A stretch of DNA of 64,000 nt from Christensenellaceae bacterium (lineage in GTDB: Bacteria > Bacillota > Clostridia > Christensenellales > Aristaeellaceae). Location: the NCBI GenBank assembly GCA_022510815.1, contig JAFLST010000001.1, positions 5,259-69,258 of the forward strand, written 5' to 3'. Below are positions 48,498-58,397 of this stretch, one piece after another. The translations under genes and the position numbers were made by a program. The stretch's first letter is position 1; each line of letters opens with the position of its first letter. The notes under the pieces are model-generated. The model was not told where the DNA came from. It saw only the letters and a list, made by a program, of their open reading frames with translations, and searched no databases.

Positions 48498-49682
48498 ATG
48501 GAACTGGATGCCATCAGGTTCGCGCGGCGGTTCGATACCATCAGCGGATCGGCCATCCGCGAGATCTTCAAGATGATCGCCAAGCCGGGGATGATTTCCT
48601 TCGCCGGCGGCAACCCGGCTTTGTCAGCTCTTCCGGACAAACAGGTCGCGGAGATCGCGCAGGAGGTGCTGGCAAAGGACGGCAAGGCCATCCTGCAGTA
48701 CGGCGCGACGGAAGGCTATGCTCCCTTGCTGGAGAGCCTCAAAGCCTATGCCCAACAGCAGATCGGCTGCGAGATTCCCGCCGTGCTGCCGGTCACGGGC
48801 TCTACGCAGGCGATGGATTTGCTCTGCAAGGCGCTGATTGATCCCGGCGACCGCATTCTGGTGGAGGACCCGTCCTTCCTCGGCAATCTCCAGTGCATGC
48901 GGCTGTATCAGGCGGAGCTTGTGCCCGTCGAGAGCGACGAAAACGGCCTGATGATCGACAAGCTGGAGGAGGCCATCATTAAATACCGTCCGAAGCTGCT
49001 CTACACCATCCCGACCTTCCAGAACCCCACCGGCAAGACGCTGGCGGCTGACAGGCGCAAGCCCATCGCCGAATTGGCCGCGAAGTATGGCATGGTCGTT
49101 GCCGAGGACGATCCTTACCGGGATTTGCGCTACAGCGGGACTCCCCTGCCGTCCATCAAGTCCTATGACAAGGAGGGCTGGGTGGTCTTCCTCGGTTCCT
49201 TCTCCAAGATCATCTCCCCCGGCCTGCGCGTCGGGTACATGGCGGGCGATTCGCGCATCCTCCGCAAGTGCACCATCGGCAAGCAGTCGTCAGACGTGCA
49301 TACGGCGAATCTCAATCAGGCTATCGTCGACCAGTACCTGCGGAAAAACCTGCTGCCGGGGCACATCAAGGCCATCTGCGCCAGCTATCAGCAGCAGCTG
49401 AAGGCGATGCTCGGCGATCTTGCCGGCTTCCCCACCGGGACGCGATATACCCGGCCCGAAGGAGGGCTTTTCATCTGGGTGGAGCTGCCCGAGGGCATTG
49501 ATTCCAAGGCGCTGCTCGATCAGGCGGTCGAGCGGCGCGTCGCCTATGTGCCGGGCACCCACTTCTTTGCGGGCGGCGGACATGAGAATACCCTTCGGCT
49601 GAATTTCTCCAATTCCACGGTGGAGCAGATTCACGAGGGCATGGCCGTTCTCAAAGACATCTTCGAGAAAGCGATCAAGTGA
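48498..49682 (+). CDS. PLP-dependent aminotransferase (fold I, 2-aminoadipate/aromatic type)
   Basis: SFAGGNPALSALP; GSFSKIISPGLRVGYM. Confidence 0.93.
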   Translation: MELDAIRFARRFDTISGSAIREIFKMIAKPGMISFAGGNPALSALPDKQVAEIAQEVLAKDGKAILQYGATEGYAPLLESLKAYAQQQIGCEIPAVLPVTGSTQAMDLLCKALIDPGDRILVEDPSFLGNLQCMRLYQAELVPVESDENGLMIDKLEEAIIKYRPKLLYTIPTFQNPTGKTLAADRRKPIAELAAKYGMVVAEDDPYRDLRYSGTPLPSIKSYDKEGWVVFLGSFSKIISPGLRVGYMAGDSRILRKCTIGKQSSDVHTANLNQAIVDQYLRKNLLPGHIKAICASYQQQLKAMLGDLAGFPTGTRYTRPEGGLFIWVELPEGIDSKALLDQAVERRVAYVPGTHFFAGGGHENTLRLNFSNSTVEQIHEGMAVLKDIFEKAIK

Positions 49683-49712
49683 TTTCCCACAAACGAAAGG
49701 AGCAGGATACCC

Positions 49713-50942
49713 ATGGCGGAGCATATTCTGGACATTCTCAAGGACCGCGGTTTCATTGCGCAGATGACCTTTGAAGACGAGCTGTACGAGCAGCTCAAGG
49801 AGCCGACCACCTTCTACATCGGCTTTGACCCCACGGCGGACTCGCTGCACATCGGTCACTACATCCCGATCATGGCCATGGCCCACATGCAGAAGGCCGG
49901 TCACAAGCCCATCGCGCTGATGGGCGGCGGCACCGCGATGATCGGCGACCCCTCCGGCAAGACCGACATGCGCAAGATGATGACCACCGAGACCATCGAC
50001 AGCAACGTCGCCCACATCAAGCAGCAGATGTCCCGGTTCCTCGATTTCTCCGAGGGCAAGGCCATCATTGCCAACAACGCCGACTGGCTGCGGCATCTCA
50101 ACTTCATCGAGTTCATGCGGGACATCGGCGCGATGTTCTCCGTCAACAAGATGCTGACCGCCGATTGCTACAAGGCCCGCATGGCCACGGATAACGGCCT
50201 CTCCTTCCTCGAGTTCACCTACATGCTCATGCAGTCCTACGACTTCCTCGAGCTGTTCCACCGCTACGGCTGCCGTCTGCAGATGGGCGGCAACGACCAG
50301 TGGAGCAACATGCTCGGCGGCGCGGACCTCGTGCGGCGCAAGGACAACGAGAAGGCTTTTGCCTGCACTTTCCAGCTTCTGCTGACCCACGACGGCCGCA
50401 AGATGGGCAAGACCGAAGCGGGCGCGCTGTGGCTTGACGCCAACAAGACCACGCCCTACCAGTTCTACCAGTACTGGCGGAACGTCGACGACAAGGACGT
50501 CGAGAAGTGTCTGGCGCTTCTGACCTTCCTGCCGATGGACGAGGTTCGCCGTCTGGGCGCGCTGGAGGGCAGCGAGATCAACGAGGCCAAAAAGGTGCTG
50601 GCTTACGAGGTCACGAAGCTGGTGCACGGCGAAGAAGAAGCCCGGAAGGCTGCTGACGCGGCACTGGCGCTCTTTGCTGGCGGCGGAAACGGCGCGGATG
50701 TTCCCTCCTTCACTGTGACAGCGGAGCAGCTTGCCGAGGACGCCCGTGTGACGACCCTGCTGGTCAAGTCCGGCCTGTGCAAGAGCCAGAGCGACGCGCG
50801 CAATCAGGTGAAGGCTGGCGCCGTGTCCCTCGGCGATGAGAAGGTCACCGACTTCGGCGCGGCTGTCACCGCGGAGATGATCGGCGACGGCCTGATGCTC
50901 AAGAAAGGCAAGAAGGGTTTCTGCCGTCTGATCCTCGGATGA
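49713..50942 (+). CDS. tyrS: Tyrosyl-tRNA synthetase
   Basis: [29 protein letters not shown]4 domain. Confidence 0.97.
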   Translation: MAEHILDILKDRGFIAQMTFEDELYEQLKEPTTFYIGFDPTADSLHIGHYIPIMAMAHMQKAGHKPIALMGGGTAMIGDPSGKTDMRKMMTTETIDSNVAHIKQQMSRFLDFSEGKAIIANNADWLRHLNFIEFMRDIGAMFSVNKMLTADCYKARMATDNGLSFLEFTYMLMQSYDFLELFHRYGCRLQMGGNDQWSNMLGGADLVRRKDNEKAFACTFQLLLTHDGRKMGKTEAGALWLDANKTTPYQFYQYWRNVDDKDVEKCLALLTFLPMDEVRRLGALEGSEINEAKKVLAYEVTKLVHGEEEARKAADAALALFAGGGNGADVPSFTVTAEQLAEDARVTTLLVKSGLCKSQSDARNQVKAGAVSLGDEKVTDFGAAVTAEMIGDGLMLKKGKKGFCRLILG

Positions 50943-51583
50943 GCGCTCCCTACAAGACCCTGAGACAGGAAGCCAGCGACGAGGTTATCATCAACAAGAG
51001 CCGATTCATCGGTCATGCCTGCCCTTGTGAGACGGAAGCTGAAGCGCTGGCTTTCCTTCAAAAGATCAAAACCCAGTACAAGGATGCGACCCATAACTGC
51101 TATGCCTATGTGATCGGACGGAACGCCGGCATCATGCGCTACTCCGACGACGGCGAGCCGGGCGGCACCGCGGGCCTTCCCATGATGGAGGTGCTCAAGG
51201 CGCAGGGTGTGGTGAACTGCTGCGTGGTGGTGACCCGCTATTTCGGCGGCGTGCTGCTGGGCGCGGGCGGTCTGGTGCGGGCCTACACGCAGGGGGCGGT
51301 CATCGCGCTCAAGGCGGCGCAGGTGGTGGTCATGGAGCCGTCCCAACGATACCTCTGCGAGGTCGGCTATCCCCTGTGGGACAAGGTGCAGCACGCGATG
51401 AAGTCCCTGCCTGTTCAGCTCCTGTCCAGCGAGTTCACCACAGCGGTGACCTTCACGCTTCTCGTGCGGGAAACGGATGCGGCTGACGTGCTGGACACGC
51501 TCACCCGCGTCACCGACGGACGATTCGAGGCGCTGCTGGAGGAAGACTCCTTCGAGGCATGGCCTACTGACGAACAAGCCTAA
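50939..51583 (+). CDS. YigZ/IMPACT-family protein
   Basis: [40 protein letters not shown]. Confidence 0.95.
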   Translation: MSAPYKTLRQEASDEVIINKSRFIGHACPCETEAEALAFLQKIKTQYKDATHNCYAYVIGRNAGIMRYSDDGEPGGTAGLPMMEVLKAQGVVNCCVVVTRYFGGVLLGAGGLVRAYTQGAVIALKAAQVVVMEPSQRYLCEVGYPLWDKVQHAMKSLPVQLLSSEFTTAVTFTLLVRETDAADVLDTLTRVTDGRFEALLEEDSFEAWPTDEQA

Positions 51584-51624
51584 AAAGGCAGAAAGACGCA
51601 AACGCGTTTGGCTGTTGAAGCTGA

Positions 51625-51729
51625 CAAATCCGCATCGGGCTGAACGTGTGGGAATTCGCTGAGGGCGCGCTCAGGTGTTATGAGTCCATGGGTTTCCGGA
51701 CACACCGTCGTTACACGGAATATGTGTAA
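51625..51729 (+). pseudogene. GNAT C-terminal remnant QIRIGLNVWEFAEGALRCYESMGFRTHRRYTEYV*
   Basis: LNVWEFxEGALRxYExxGF pattern typical of GNAT C-termini, no intact 5' part. Confidence 0.65.
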
Positions 51730-51747
51730 CAGTCACTGGCTGAAAAA

Positions 51748-51777
51748 CGGCAGCGAAGAAATTCCTGCCGCTTTTTC
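51748..51777 (+). terminator. Hairpin CGGCAG-N11-CTGCCG + T5
   Basis: Inverted repeat and T run. Confidence 0.7.
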
Positions 51778-51855
51778 TTGCGCGCAATTGAATTTCATTT
51801 GCAGTTCATATCCATCTTATAAACTGGCGACCGATAGAAACCAAGGGAGGGTTTT

Positions 51856-52707
51856 ATGATGAAAAAGAAGCTTCGCAAGCGCCTGATCTGGCTTATGCTG
51901 CTGGTGGCGGCCGCGGCGGCGGTGTGGTTTTTCTTCCTCCGGGAGCAGCGCGTGAATTTTACGGAGGAGACGGCCCGTACCATGAATATCGAGACCTTTT
52001 ACACCTTCTCCGGCAACATCGAGCCGGACGGCGCGGAGATTTATGCCGCCACGGCCAGTGGCTCCGTCCGCCAGTGGCTGGTTGAAGAGGGCGATGAGGT
52101 CACCGACAACACCAACGTGGTGGTTTATGAAAACGGCACCCGGGTCAAATCCCCCCGCAGCGGCACCGTATCCGACCTTTATATCGACGCGGGCGATGAT
52201 TTCCGGGCGGGCGACGCGCTGTTCCGCGTGGCTGATTACGCGCACCCGAAGATCATCATCCGCGTGGACGAATACGACGTGTCCGCATTGAAGAAAGGCA
52301 TGCCCGTGTCGGTGAACGTGCTGTCCACCGGCGCGGTGGTCGAGGGCGAGATCACCCGCATCGCGCAGGAGGCGACCGTCTCCGGCGATCTGGCCTATTA
52401 TCAGACGGAGATCACCCTCCCGCAGGACGGCACCCTTGCCATGGGCCTAACCGTGGAGGTGCTTGTCCCCCGCCAGAGCGCCCAGAATGTCACGACTGTC
52501 TCCATGAACGCCATCCAGTACGACGACAACGACGAGCCCTTCGTCTATATGTATGACAGCGACGGAAAGGTCGCCATGCAGCCGGTGTCGCTGGGCATCA
52601 ACAACGGCACGATTGTGGAGATCACCGACGGAGTGCGCAGCGGCGAGACAGTGCTGGTTCCTCCGTCCTTTGACTTCCCCATGATGCCCATGATGATGAG
52701 ACGCTGA
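51856..52707 (+). CDS. MacA/HlyD-like efflux periplasmic-adaptor-type protein
   Basis: Single N-terminal TM, lipoyl-like domain, followed by MacB-like genes. Confidence 0.9.
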   Translation: MMKKKLRKRLIWLMLLVAAAAAVWFFFLREQRVNFTEETARTMNIETFYTFSGNIEPDGAEIYAATASGSVRQWLVEEGDEVTDNTNVVVYENGTRVKSPRSGTVSDLYIDAGDDFRAGDALFRVADYAHPKIIIRVDEYDVSALKKGMPVSVNVLSTGAVVEGEITRIAQEATVSGDLAYYQTEITLPQDGTLAMGLTVEVLVPRQSAQNVTTVSMNAIQYDDNDEPFVYMYDSDGKVAMQPVSLGINNGTIVEITDGVRSGETVLVPPSFDFPMMPMMMRR

Positions 52708-52718
52708 CGGAGGATGCC

Positions 52719-53411
52719 ATGAGCGACGTGATTCTTTCCATGCGCGGCATCGTCAAGCAGTACCGCATGGGCGATGAGCTGCAGACGGTGCTCCGCGGCA
52801 TTGATCTGGACGTGAGCGAAGGCGAGTTCGTGGCCGTGCTGGGCCCCTCCGGCTCCGGCAAGTCGACGCTGATGAACATCATCGGCTGCCTTGATACGCC
52901 CACGAAGGGCAGCTATATCCTCCATGGCCGCGACATGAGCGCGCTGGACGAGGATGAGCTGTCCAAGGTGCGCAGCCGGGAGATCGGCTTCATCTTTCAG
53001 TCCTTCCAGCTGCTTCCCCGGCAGGATGCGATGCAGAACGTGGAGCTGCCGCTGATCTACAGCGGCGTCCCGGCCCGGGAGCGCACAAAGCGTGCCCGGC
53101 AGATGCTGGAGCGCGTGAGTCTGCACGACAAGCTGCACCACTATCCCAATCAGCTCTCCGGCGGACAGCAGCAGCGCGTGGCCATCGCCCGGGCACTGGC
53201 CAACAACCCGACCATCCTGCTGGCCGACGAGCCCACCGGCGCGCTGGATCAGGCCACGGGCCATCAGGTCATGAACCTGTTCCATGACCTCAACGAGGAA
53301 GGCCGCACCATCATCATGATTACCCACGATATCGGCATTGCCCGGCATGCCAAGCGCATCGTGCGCATACTGGACGGCAATCTGACCGAGGGGGTGGCGG
53401 AGGATGCTTAA
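52719..53411 (+). CDS. ABC transporter ATP-binding protein (MacB type)
   Basis: [38 protein letters not shown]. Confidence 0.96.
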   Translation: MSDVILSMRGIVKQYRMGDELQTVLRGIDLDVSEGEFVAVLGPSGSGKSTLMNIIGCLDTPTKGSYILHGRDMSALDEDELSKVRSREIGFIFQSFQLLPRQDAMQNVELPLIYSGVPARERTKRARQMLERVSLHDKLHHYPNQLSGGQQQRVAIARALANNPTILLADEPTGALDQATGHQVMNLFHDLNEEGRTIIMITHDIGIARHAKRIVRILDGNLTEGVAEDA

Positions 53412-54600
53412 GGAATCCCTGCGCATGTCATGGCAGAATATCTGCGCCAACAAGATGCGCACCTTCCTGACCATGCTGGGCATCATCATCGGCGTAACGG
53501 CGATCATCGCGCTGATTACCACGGTGGAAGGCGCGACAGGCGAGATCACCAGCCAATTCGCTGCCCTCGGCGCGGGCAAGGTCAGCGTCTCGGTGACAGG
53601 CACGCCCCTCAAGCGTGGCCTGAGCCAGACCGACGTGGACCGCATCGCGGCCCTCGACAACCTCTCCGGCGTTGATCCGACGGTCAATCTGACCACCTAT
53701 GCGGCGATTCCCGGCCTGATGGTGGAGGATGTGTCCGTCGAAGGCCGCAGCGCCGCCTATTTTGCCGTGGACAGCAGCATGATCGGCTCCGGGCGGGGCC
53801 TGACGCTGATGGACATGGACCGGCACAGCCGCGTGTGCGTCATCGACAGCGACCTGCGTACCGCGCTCTTCCCCGGAGAAAACCCCATCGGCAAGGAGAT
53901 CATCCTCCACGGGCATACCTTCACTGTCGTGGGCTTGACCGCGGACGACAGCTCTGACGTGATGAGCGCCATGTCGGCCATGTACGGCGCGGAAACCAAC
54001 GGCACCGCCATCATCCCCTATGAGGCGGCCCTGCGTCTGACTGGTGCGCAGTCGGTCAATTCCCTGACGCTCTACCTGTCCGACACCGATCTGGCCGACG
54101 AGACCATCGCCGAGGTGGAGGAGGTGCTCAATGCGGCCTTCAACTACCGGGACGGCGCATATCGGGTCATCAACCTTGACAGCCTGCTGGAAACCATGTC
54201 CACCATCACTGGCATGATGACCACCATGCTCGTTGGCATCGCGTCGATCGCGCTGCTGGTCGGCGGCATCGGCATCATGAACATGATGCTGGTCTCCGTG
54301 TCCGAGCGCACAACGGAAATCGGCCTGCGCAAGGCTCTTGGAGCAAGGCCGCGGCTGATTCAGATTCAGTTCCTGATGGAATCCGTTATGCTCTCGCTGA
54401 TGGGCGGCTTTATCGGCATCGTCATCGGCAACGTGCTCTCGGCGGTCATCGCCTACTTCATCGACATGACCTTCGCCATGTCACCCGGCGCGATCATGCT
54501 GGCCTTCGGCTTTTCCGCCAGCGTCGGCATCCTCTTTGGCTGGGCTCCGGCGCGCAAGGCTTCCCGCCTGAACCCCATTGACGCGCTTCGTTCCATGTAA
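53404..54600 (+). CDS. MacB-like ABC permease
   Basis: NKMRTFLTMLGIIIGVTAIIAL; FtsX C-terminus. Confidence 0.95.
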   Translation: MLKESLRMSWQNICANKMRTFLTMLGIIIGVTAIIALITTVEGATGEITSQFAALGAGKVSVSVTGTPLKRGLSQTDVDRIAALDNLSGVDPTVNLTTYAAIPGLMVEDVSVEGRSAAYFAVDSSMIGSGRGLTLMDMDRHSRVCVIDSDLRTALFPGENPIGKEIILHGHTFTVVGLTADDSSDVMSAMSAMYGAETNGTAIIPYEAALRLTGAQSVNSLTLYLSDTDLADETIAEVEEVLNAAFNYRDGAYRVINLDSLLETMSTITGMMTTMLVGIASIALLVGGIGIMNMMLVSVSERTTEIGLRKALGARPRLIQIQFLMESVMLSLMGGFIGIVIGNVLSAVIAYFIDMTFAMSPGAIMLAFGFSASVGILFGWAPARKASRLNPIDALRSM

Positions 54601-54630
54601 CAATCGCCATCATCCGCTTTTCGATACTGA

Positions 54631-54659
54631 TTGACATGTTATCAAAAAACGTGTACGAT
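54631..54659 (+). promoter_or_regulatory. Sigma-A-like promoter TTGACA-N17-TACGAT
   Basis: Motif and spacing. Confidence 0.6.
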
Positions 54660-54690
54660 AAAATCTGTATGGCAAAGGAGGTCTTTTCGC

Positions 54691-55368
54691 ATGTTCACAG
54701 TGATGGTCGTTGAAGATGATCTGCCGCTGCAGCGCATGATGTGCGCTTTTCTCGGCATGAACGGTTACCAGACGATCCCCGCGGCAAACGGCGAAAAGGC
54801 CATGGAAGCCATCGAGCGCGTGCTGCCCGATCTGGTGATCGCCGACGTGATGATGCCCGTGATGGACGGCTGGGAGCTGACCCGTGAGCTGCGCTCGGCC
54901 TATCCGCTGCTGCCCATCATGCTGGTGACGGCCCGGGATACCATCGAGGACAAGCGCGCTGGCTTTACCTCCGGCGCGGATGATTATCTGACCAAGCCCG
55001 TCGACCTTGACGAGCTGCTTCTGCACGTCAAGGCGCTTTTGAGGCGCTCTCAGGTGATGACAAGCCACCGTCTGACCGTCGGCGAGACCACGCTGGACTA
55101 CAACGCCCTGACTGTCTCCCGGGATGGCACGGTGCTGACGCTCCCCAAAAAGGAGTTCTATCTGCTCTTCAAGCTCCTCTCCAGCCCCATGCAGATTTTT
55201 ACCCGCCGTCAGCTCATGGACGAGATCTGGGGCATGGACGCTCAGAGCGACGAGCGCACCGTTGATGTGCATGTCAAGCGGCTGCGCGAAAAGTGCGAGG
55301 TCTTCCCGGACTTCGCCATTGTGACGGTGCGCGGCCTTGGCTACAAAGCGGAGAAACGAAATGGTTAA
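54691..55368 (+). CDS. OmpR-family response regulator
   Basis: MFTVMVVEDDLPLQRMMCAFLGMNGYQT; C-terminal wHTH. Confidence 0.95.
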   Translation: MFTVMVVEDDLPLQRMMCAFLGMNGYQTIPAANGEKAMEAIERVLPDLVIADVMMPVMDGWELTRELRSAYPLLPIMLVTARDTIEDKRAGFTSGADDYLTKPVDLDELLLHVKALLRRSQVMTSHRLTVGETTLDYNALTVSRDGTVLTLPKKEFYLLFKLLSSPMQIFTRRQLMDEIWGMDAQSDERTVDVHVKRLREKCEVFPDFAIVTVRGLGYKAEKRNG

Positions 55369-56689
55369 ACGCGCGATACACCCCTATTCCTTCCGGGCGC
55401 GGCTGATGCTGGGCCTGCTGATTTCCTCTGCGCTGGCGGCGATTATCGCGCTGGCGCTTTCCCTTGCCTTCAGCCATGTGAGCCTCGAGGGCGAAGTGGA
55501 GGAGCGGGAGCAGACCATGGCGCTCTATCTGCTGGAGTTGGACCAAAAGACCGACCTGTCGCTGGAGCAGATGCTGCGGATTGCCCAGCAGGATAACCTG
55601 TCTGTTTCGCTGGCGGAGGAAAATGGTGCGCTGGACAGCACGGTGCTCAGCGTGCTGGACGACCGGATGATCCACACCGCCAGCCGGAGCTGGCATGAGC
55701 TGCCCGTGACCTATGTGCGCCTTGGGGATGGCAGCATCCTGCGCATCGGCCTCTCCCATGAGTATAACCTGTTCTGGATCGCCTTCTTCCGCATCGTCTT
55801 TGCGGCGATCTCTTTCCTCGCGGTTTTCGCGGCGATGGCGACGCTGGCGGCGATCCGGTTCTCCAAGCCCATCACGGAGCTGACGGCGGCAACCCGCGCC
55901 GTGCAGCAGGGCGACTTTACCGTCCGTATGCCGGAGAACGCGCCCGGCGAGATCGGCGAGCTGATGCGCTCCTTCAACGGCATGGCGGACGAGCTGTCCC
56001 GCACGGCCTATCTGCAGAAGGACTTCATCAGCAGCGTCTCCCATGAGTTCCGCACGCCCATCTCGTCAATTCGCGGTTTTGCGCGGCTGCTGCAGATGCC
56101 CGGGCTGACCGAGGAGCAGCGGCAGGAATACGTTGGCCTGATCGCGCAGGAGAGTGACCGCCTCTCCCGGCTGTCCGAGACGCTGCTGCGGCTATCCGCC
56201 CTCGAGCAGCAGACGGGCCCCGCCAGCCTGTCCGAGTTCAGGCTGGACGAGCAGCTCCGGCAGGTCATCCTGCGGCTGGAGCCTGAATGGAGCGCCCGTG
56301 ATATCGACTGGCAGCTTGATCTGGCGGATGTGACCATCCGGTCTGACGAGGCCCTTTTGACGCATGTCTGGGTCAACCTGCTGCAGAACGCCGTCAAGTT
56401 CTCCGAAGCGGGCGGCTGCATCGAGGTGCGCGTATACAAGACGGATCAGGCGGTGATCGAGGTCGCCGATCATGGCATCGGCATGGATGAGGAGACCATG
56501 GCGCGCATCTTCGACCGCTTCTATCAGGCGGACGGTTCCCGCAGCCGAGAGGGCGTGGGGCTGGGCCTTTGCCTCGTCAAGCGCATTCTGGACATGCTGG
56601 GCGGACAGGTCAAGGTTCAGTCCAAGCCCGGCCTCGGCAGCACCTTCCGCGTCATGCTCCCGATGAACCCCGTGGAAAACAACGACTGA
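55361..56689 (+). CDS. HAMP-containing sensor histidine kinase
   Basis: FISSVSHEFRTPISSIRGFARLL; NLLQNAVKFSE. Confidence 0.95.
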   Translation: MVKRAIHPYSFRARLMLGLLISSALAAIIALALSLAFSHVSLEGEVEEREQTMALYLLELDQKTDLSLEQMLRIAQQDNLSVSLAEENGALDSTVLSVLDDRMIHTASRSWHELPVTYVRLGDGSILRIGLSHEYNLFWIAFFRIVFAAISFLAVFAAMATLAAIRFSKPITELTAATRAVQQGDFTVRMPENAPGEIGELMRSFNGMADELSRTAYLQKDFISSVSHEFRTPISSIRGFARLLQMPGLTEEQRQEYVGLIAQESDRLSRLSETLLRLSALEQQTGPASLSEFRLDEQLRQVILRLEPEWSARDIDWQLDLADVTIRSDEALLTHVWVNLLQNAVKFSEAGGCIEVRVYKTDQAVIEVADHGIGMDEETMARIFDRFYQADGSRSREGVGLGLCLVKRILDMLGGQVKVQSKPGLGSTFRVMLPMNPVENND

Positions 56690-56708
56690 ACATACGGAGG
56701 ATCTCCTT

Positions 56709-57371
56709 ATGCCGGAACAACGCAACCCCGCGCTTTCTGAGGAATTCAGGCGCATGGTGGACGATTTTTTCTCAGTGCAGTGCCGCTATCAGGCCGCGAT
56801 CCGCGAGGTGCAGACCAAGCTGGAAATCCTCGATGACGAGTTCCAGATGCGGCACCAGCGCAACCCCATTCATCACATGCAGAGCCGCATGAAGTCGATT
56901 CAGTCCATGATGGACAAGCTGCGCCGCAAGCAGCTCGAGCTGAACATAGCTTCCGCCGTGGAAAACCTGACCGATATCGCTGGTATCCGGGTCATCTGCT
57001 CCTATGTGCAGGACGTGTACACCGTGGCGAATCTGCTCACCGGGCAGGACGACGTGCATCTTGTCCGGGTTCGCGACTACATCCAGACGCCCAAGGAAAA
57101 CGGCTACCGCAGCCTGCACATGATTGTCGAGGTGCCCGTGTTTCTGGCGGAAGGCCGCGTGATGGTGCCTGTTGAGGTACAAATACGCACCATCGCCATG
57201 GATTTCTGGGCATCGCTGGAGCATTCCCTGCGCTACAAGGCCGCGGACAGCGTGCCGGAGGAGATTTCCGCCGAGCTCAAGCAGGCCGCGGTGGACATTG
57301 CCGCGCTGGATCAGCGGATGCAGTCGATCCACGACCGCGTCGACGCCCTCGCCGTGAAAAAACACCCCTGA
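56709..57371 (+). CDS. Small alarmone synthetase (RelA/SpoT domain, RelQ/YjbM type)
   Basis: DIAGIRVICSYVQDVYTVANLL; YIQTPKENGYRSLHMIVEVPV. Confidence 0.94.
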   Translation: MPEQRNPALSEEFRRMVDDFFSVQCRYQAAIREVQTKLEILDDEFQMRHQRNPIHHMQSRMKSIQSMMDKLRRKQLELNIASAVENLTDIAGIRVICSYVQDVYTVANLLTGQDDVHLVRVRDYIQTPKENGYRSLHMIVEVPVFLAEGRVMVPVEVQIRTIAMDFWASLEHSLRYKAADSVPEEISAELKQAAVDIAALDQRMQSIHDRVDALAVKKHP

Positions 57372-57435
57372 CGCCGCATAGAGGCCCAGTCATCCGCGCA
57401 TGATATTCCCAGCTGAACTGAGGAGGGATACAGCG

Positions 57436-57867
57436 ATGCTGGGCTTTCTTTATGCGCTGATCGCCGGTGCGGCCATGAGCATTCAAGGGGTTATGAATAC
57501 GCGGCTGGGCGACCGGATCGGCGTGCTGGAGACCAATGCGTGGGTACAGCTGACGGGCTTTCTGCTGGCGCTGGCGGCGGCGCTCTTTTTCGGCAAGGGC
57601 AACCTGCAGCAATTCCCGGGCTCGCCGTGGTACGCCTATCTCGGCGGTGTGCTGGCCCCGGTCATTACAGTGACGGTCATGCTCTCCATCGCGGGGCTCT
57701 CCCCGACCATCGCCATCTCGACCATCCTGCTGGCCCAGCTCACCGTCGCGGCGCTGATCGACGCCTTCGGCATCATGGGCGCGGAAAAGCTGCCCTTCAC
57801 TTGGCAGCGTATCGTGGGTGTGGCGCTTATGGCAGCGGGCGTGATTTTCATGAAAATTGATACATAA
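57436..57867 (+). CDS. DMT-family (DUF606-like) transporter
   Basis: Four/five TM, AGAAMSIQGVMNTRLG. Confidence 0.88.
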   Translation: MLGFLYALIAGAAMSIQGVMNTRLGDRIGVLETNAWVQLTGFLLALAAALFFGKGNLQQFPGSPWYAYLGGVLAPVITVTVMLSIAGLSPTIAISTILLAQLTVAALIDAFGIMGAEKLPFTWQRIVGVALMAAGVIFMKIDT

Positions 57868-57890
57868 AGGCGGGCAATATTCGACACCAT

Positions 57891-57914
57891 AACCGGAGAA
57901 ATCCGGTTTTTTTA
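57891..57914 (+). terminator. Hairpin AACCGGA-GAAA-TCCGGTT + T run
   Basis: GAAA tetraloop, 7-bp stem. Confidence 0.85.
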
Positions 57915-57975
57915 TTGCTTTGCAAAGTTTGTCGAGCGATTCTCGACCGGGCCGCAAAAGCAGACAGCTTTCGTC

Positions 57976-58003
57976 AAAGGACAAGGCGTGTACAGGGTTG
58001 AAT
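57976..58003 (+). promoter_or_regulatory. Putative sigma-H promoter AAAGGACAA-N12-GTTGAAT
   Basis: Fits RnAGGAwWW-N11-12-RnnGAAT, upstream of spoIIA. Confidence 0.7.
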
Positions 58004-58037
58004 AGCTTCACGGCAATTCAATCGAGGAGGCAGGCTC

Positions 58038-58397
58038 ATGCTTCAATTCATCAGGGACGGCGACCGGCTGATGGTGCGGATGGCGGGCGAGCTGGATCAC
58101 TGCTGCGCGCAGACGGTTCGCCGGGAGCTGGACGCGCTCATTGCCGACCTGTCCGTCCGCACGCTGATACTGGATTTCACGGCCCTGCAGTTCATGGATT
58201 CCTCCGGGATCGGCGTGGTGCTGGGCCGCTACAGACAGATGCGGGAGCGCGGCGGGCAGGTCGCCGTGGTGCATATGAACAGGCACGTCGCGCGCATCTT
58301 TCATATGTCCGGCATGGATCGGGTCATCGTCAACCTCGACGATCCGTCTCCCCGGCAGGCACAGCCAAACCGTTATCAGCAGGAGGCGTACATATGA
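58038..58397 (+). CDS. spoIIAA: Anti-sigma-F factor antagonist SpoIIAA
   Basis: STAS domain; LQFMDSSGIGVVLGRY. Confidence 0.96.
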   Translation: MLQFIRDGDRLMVRMAGELDHCCAQTVRRELDALIADLSVRTLILDFTALQFMDSSGIGVVLGRYRQMRERGGQVAVVHMNRHVARIFHMSGMDRVIVNLDDPSPRQAQPNRYQQEAYI

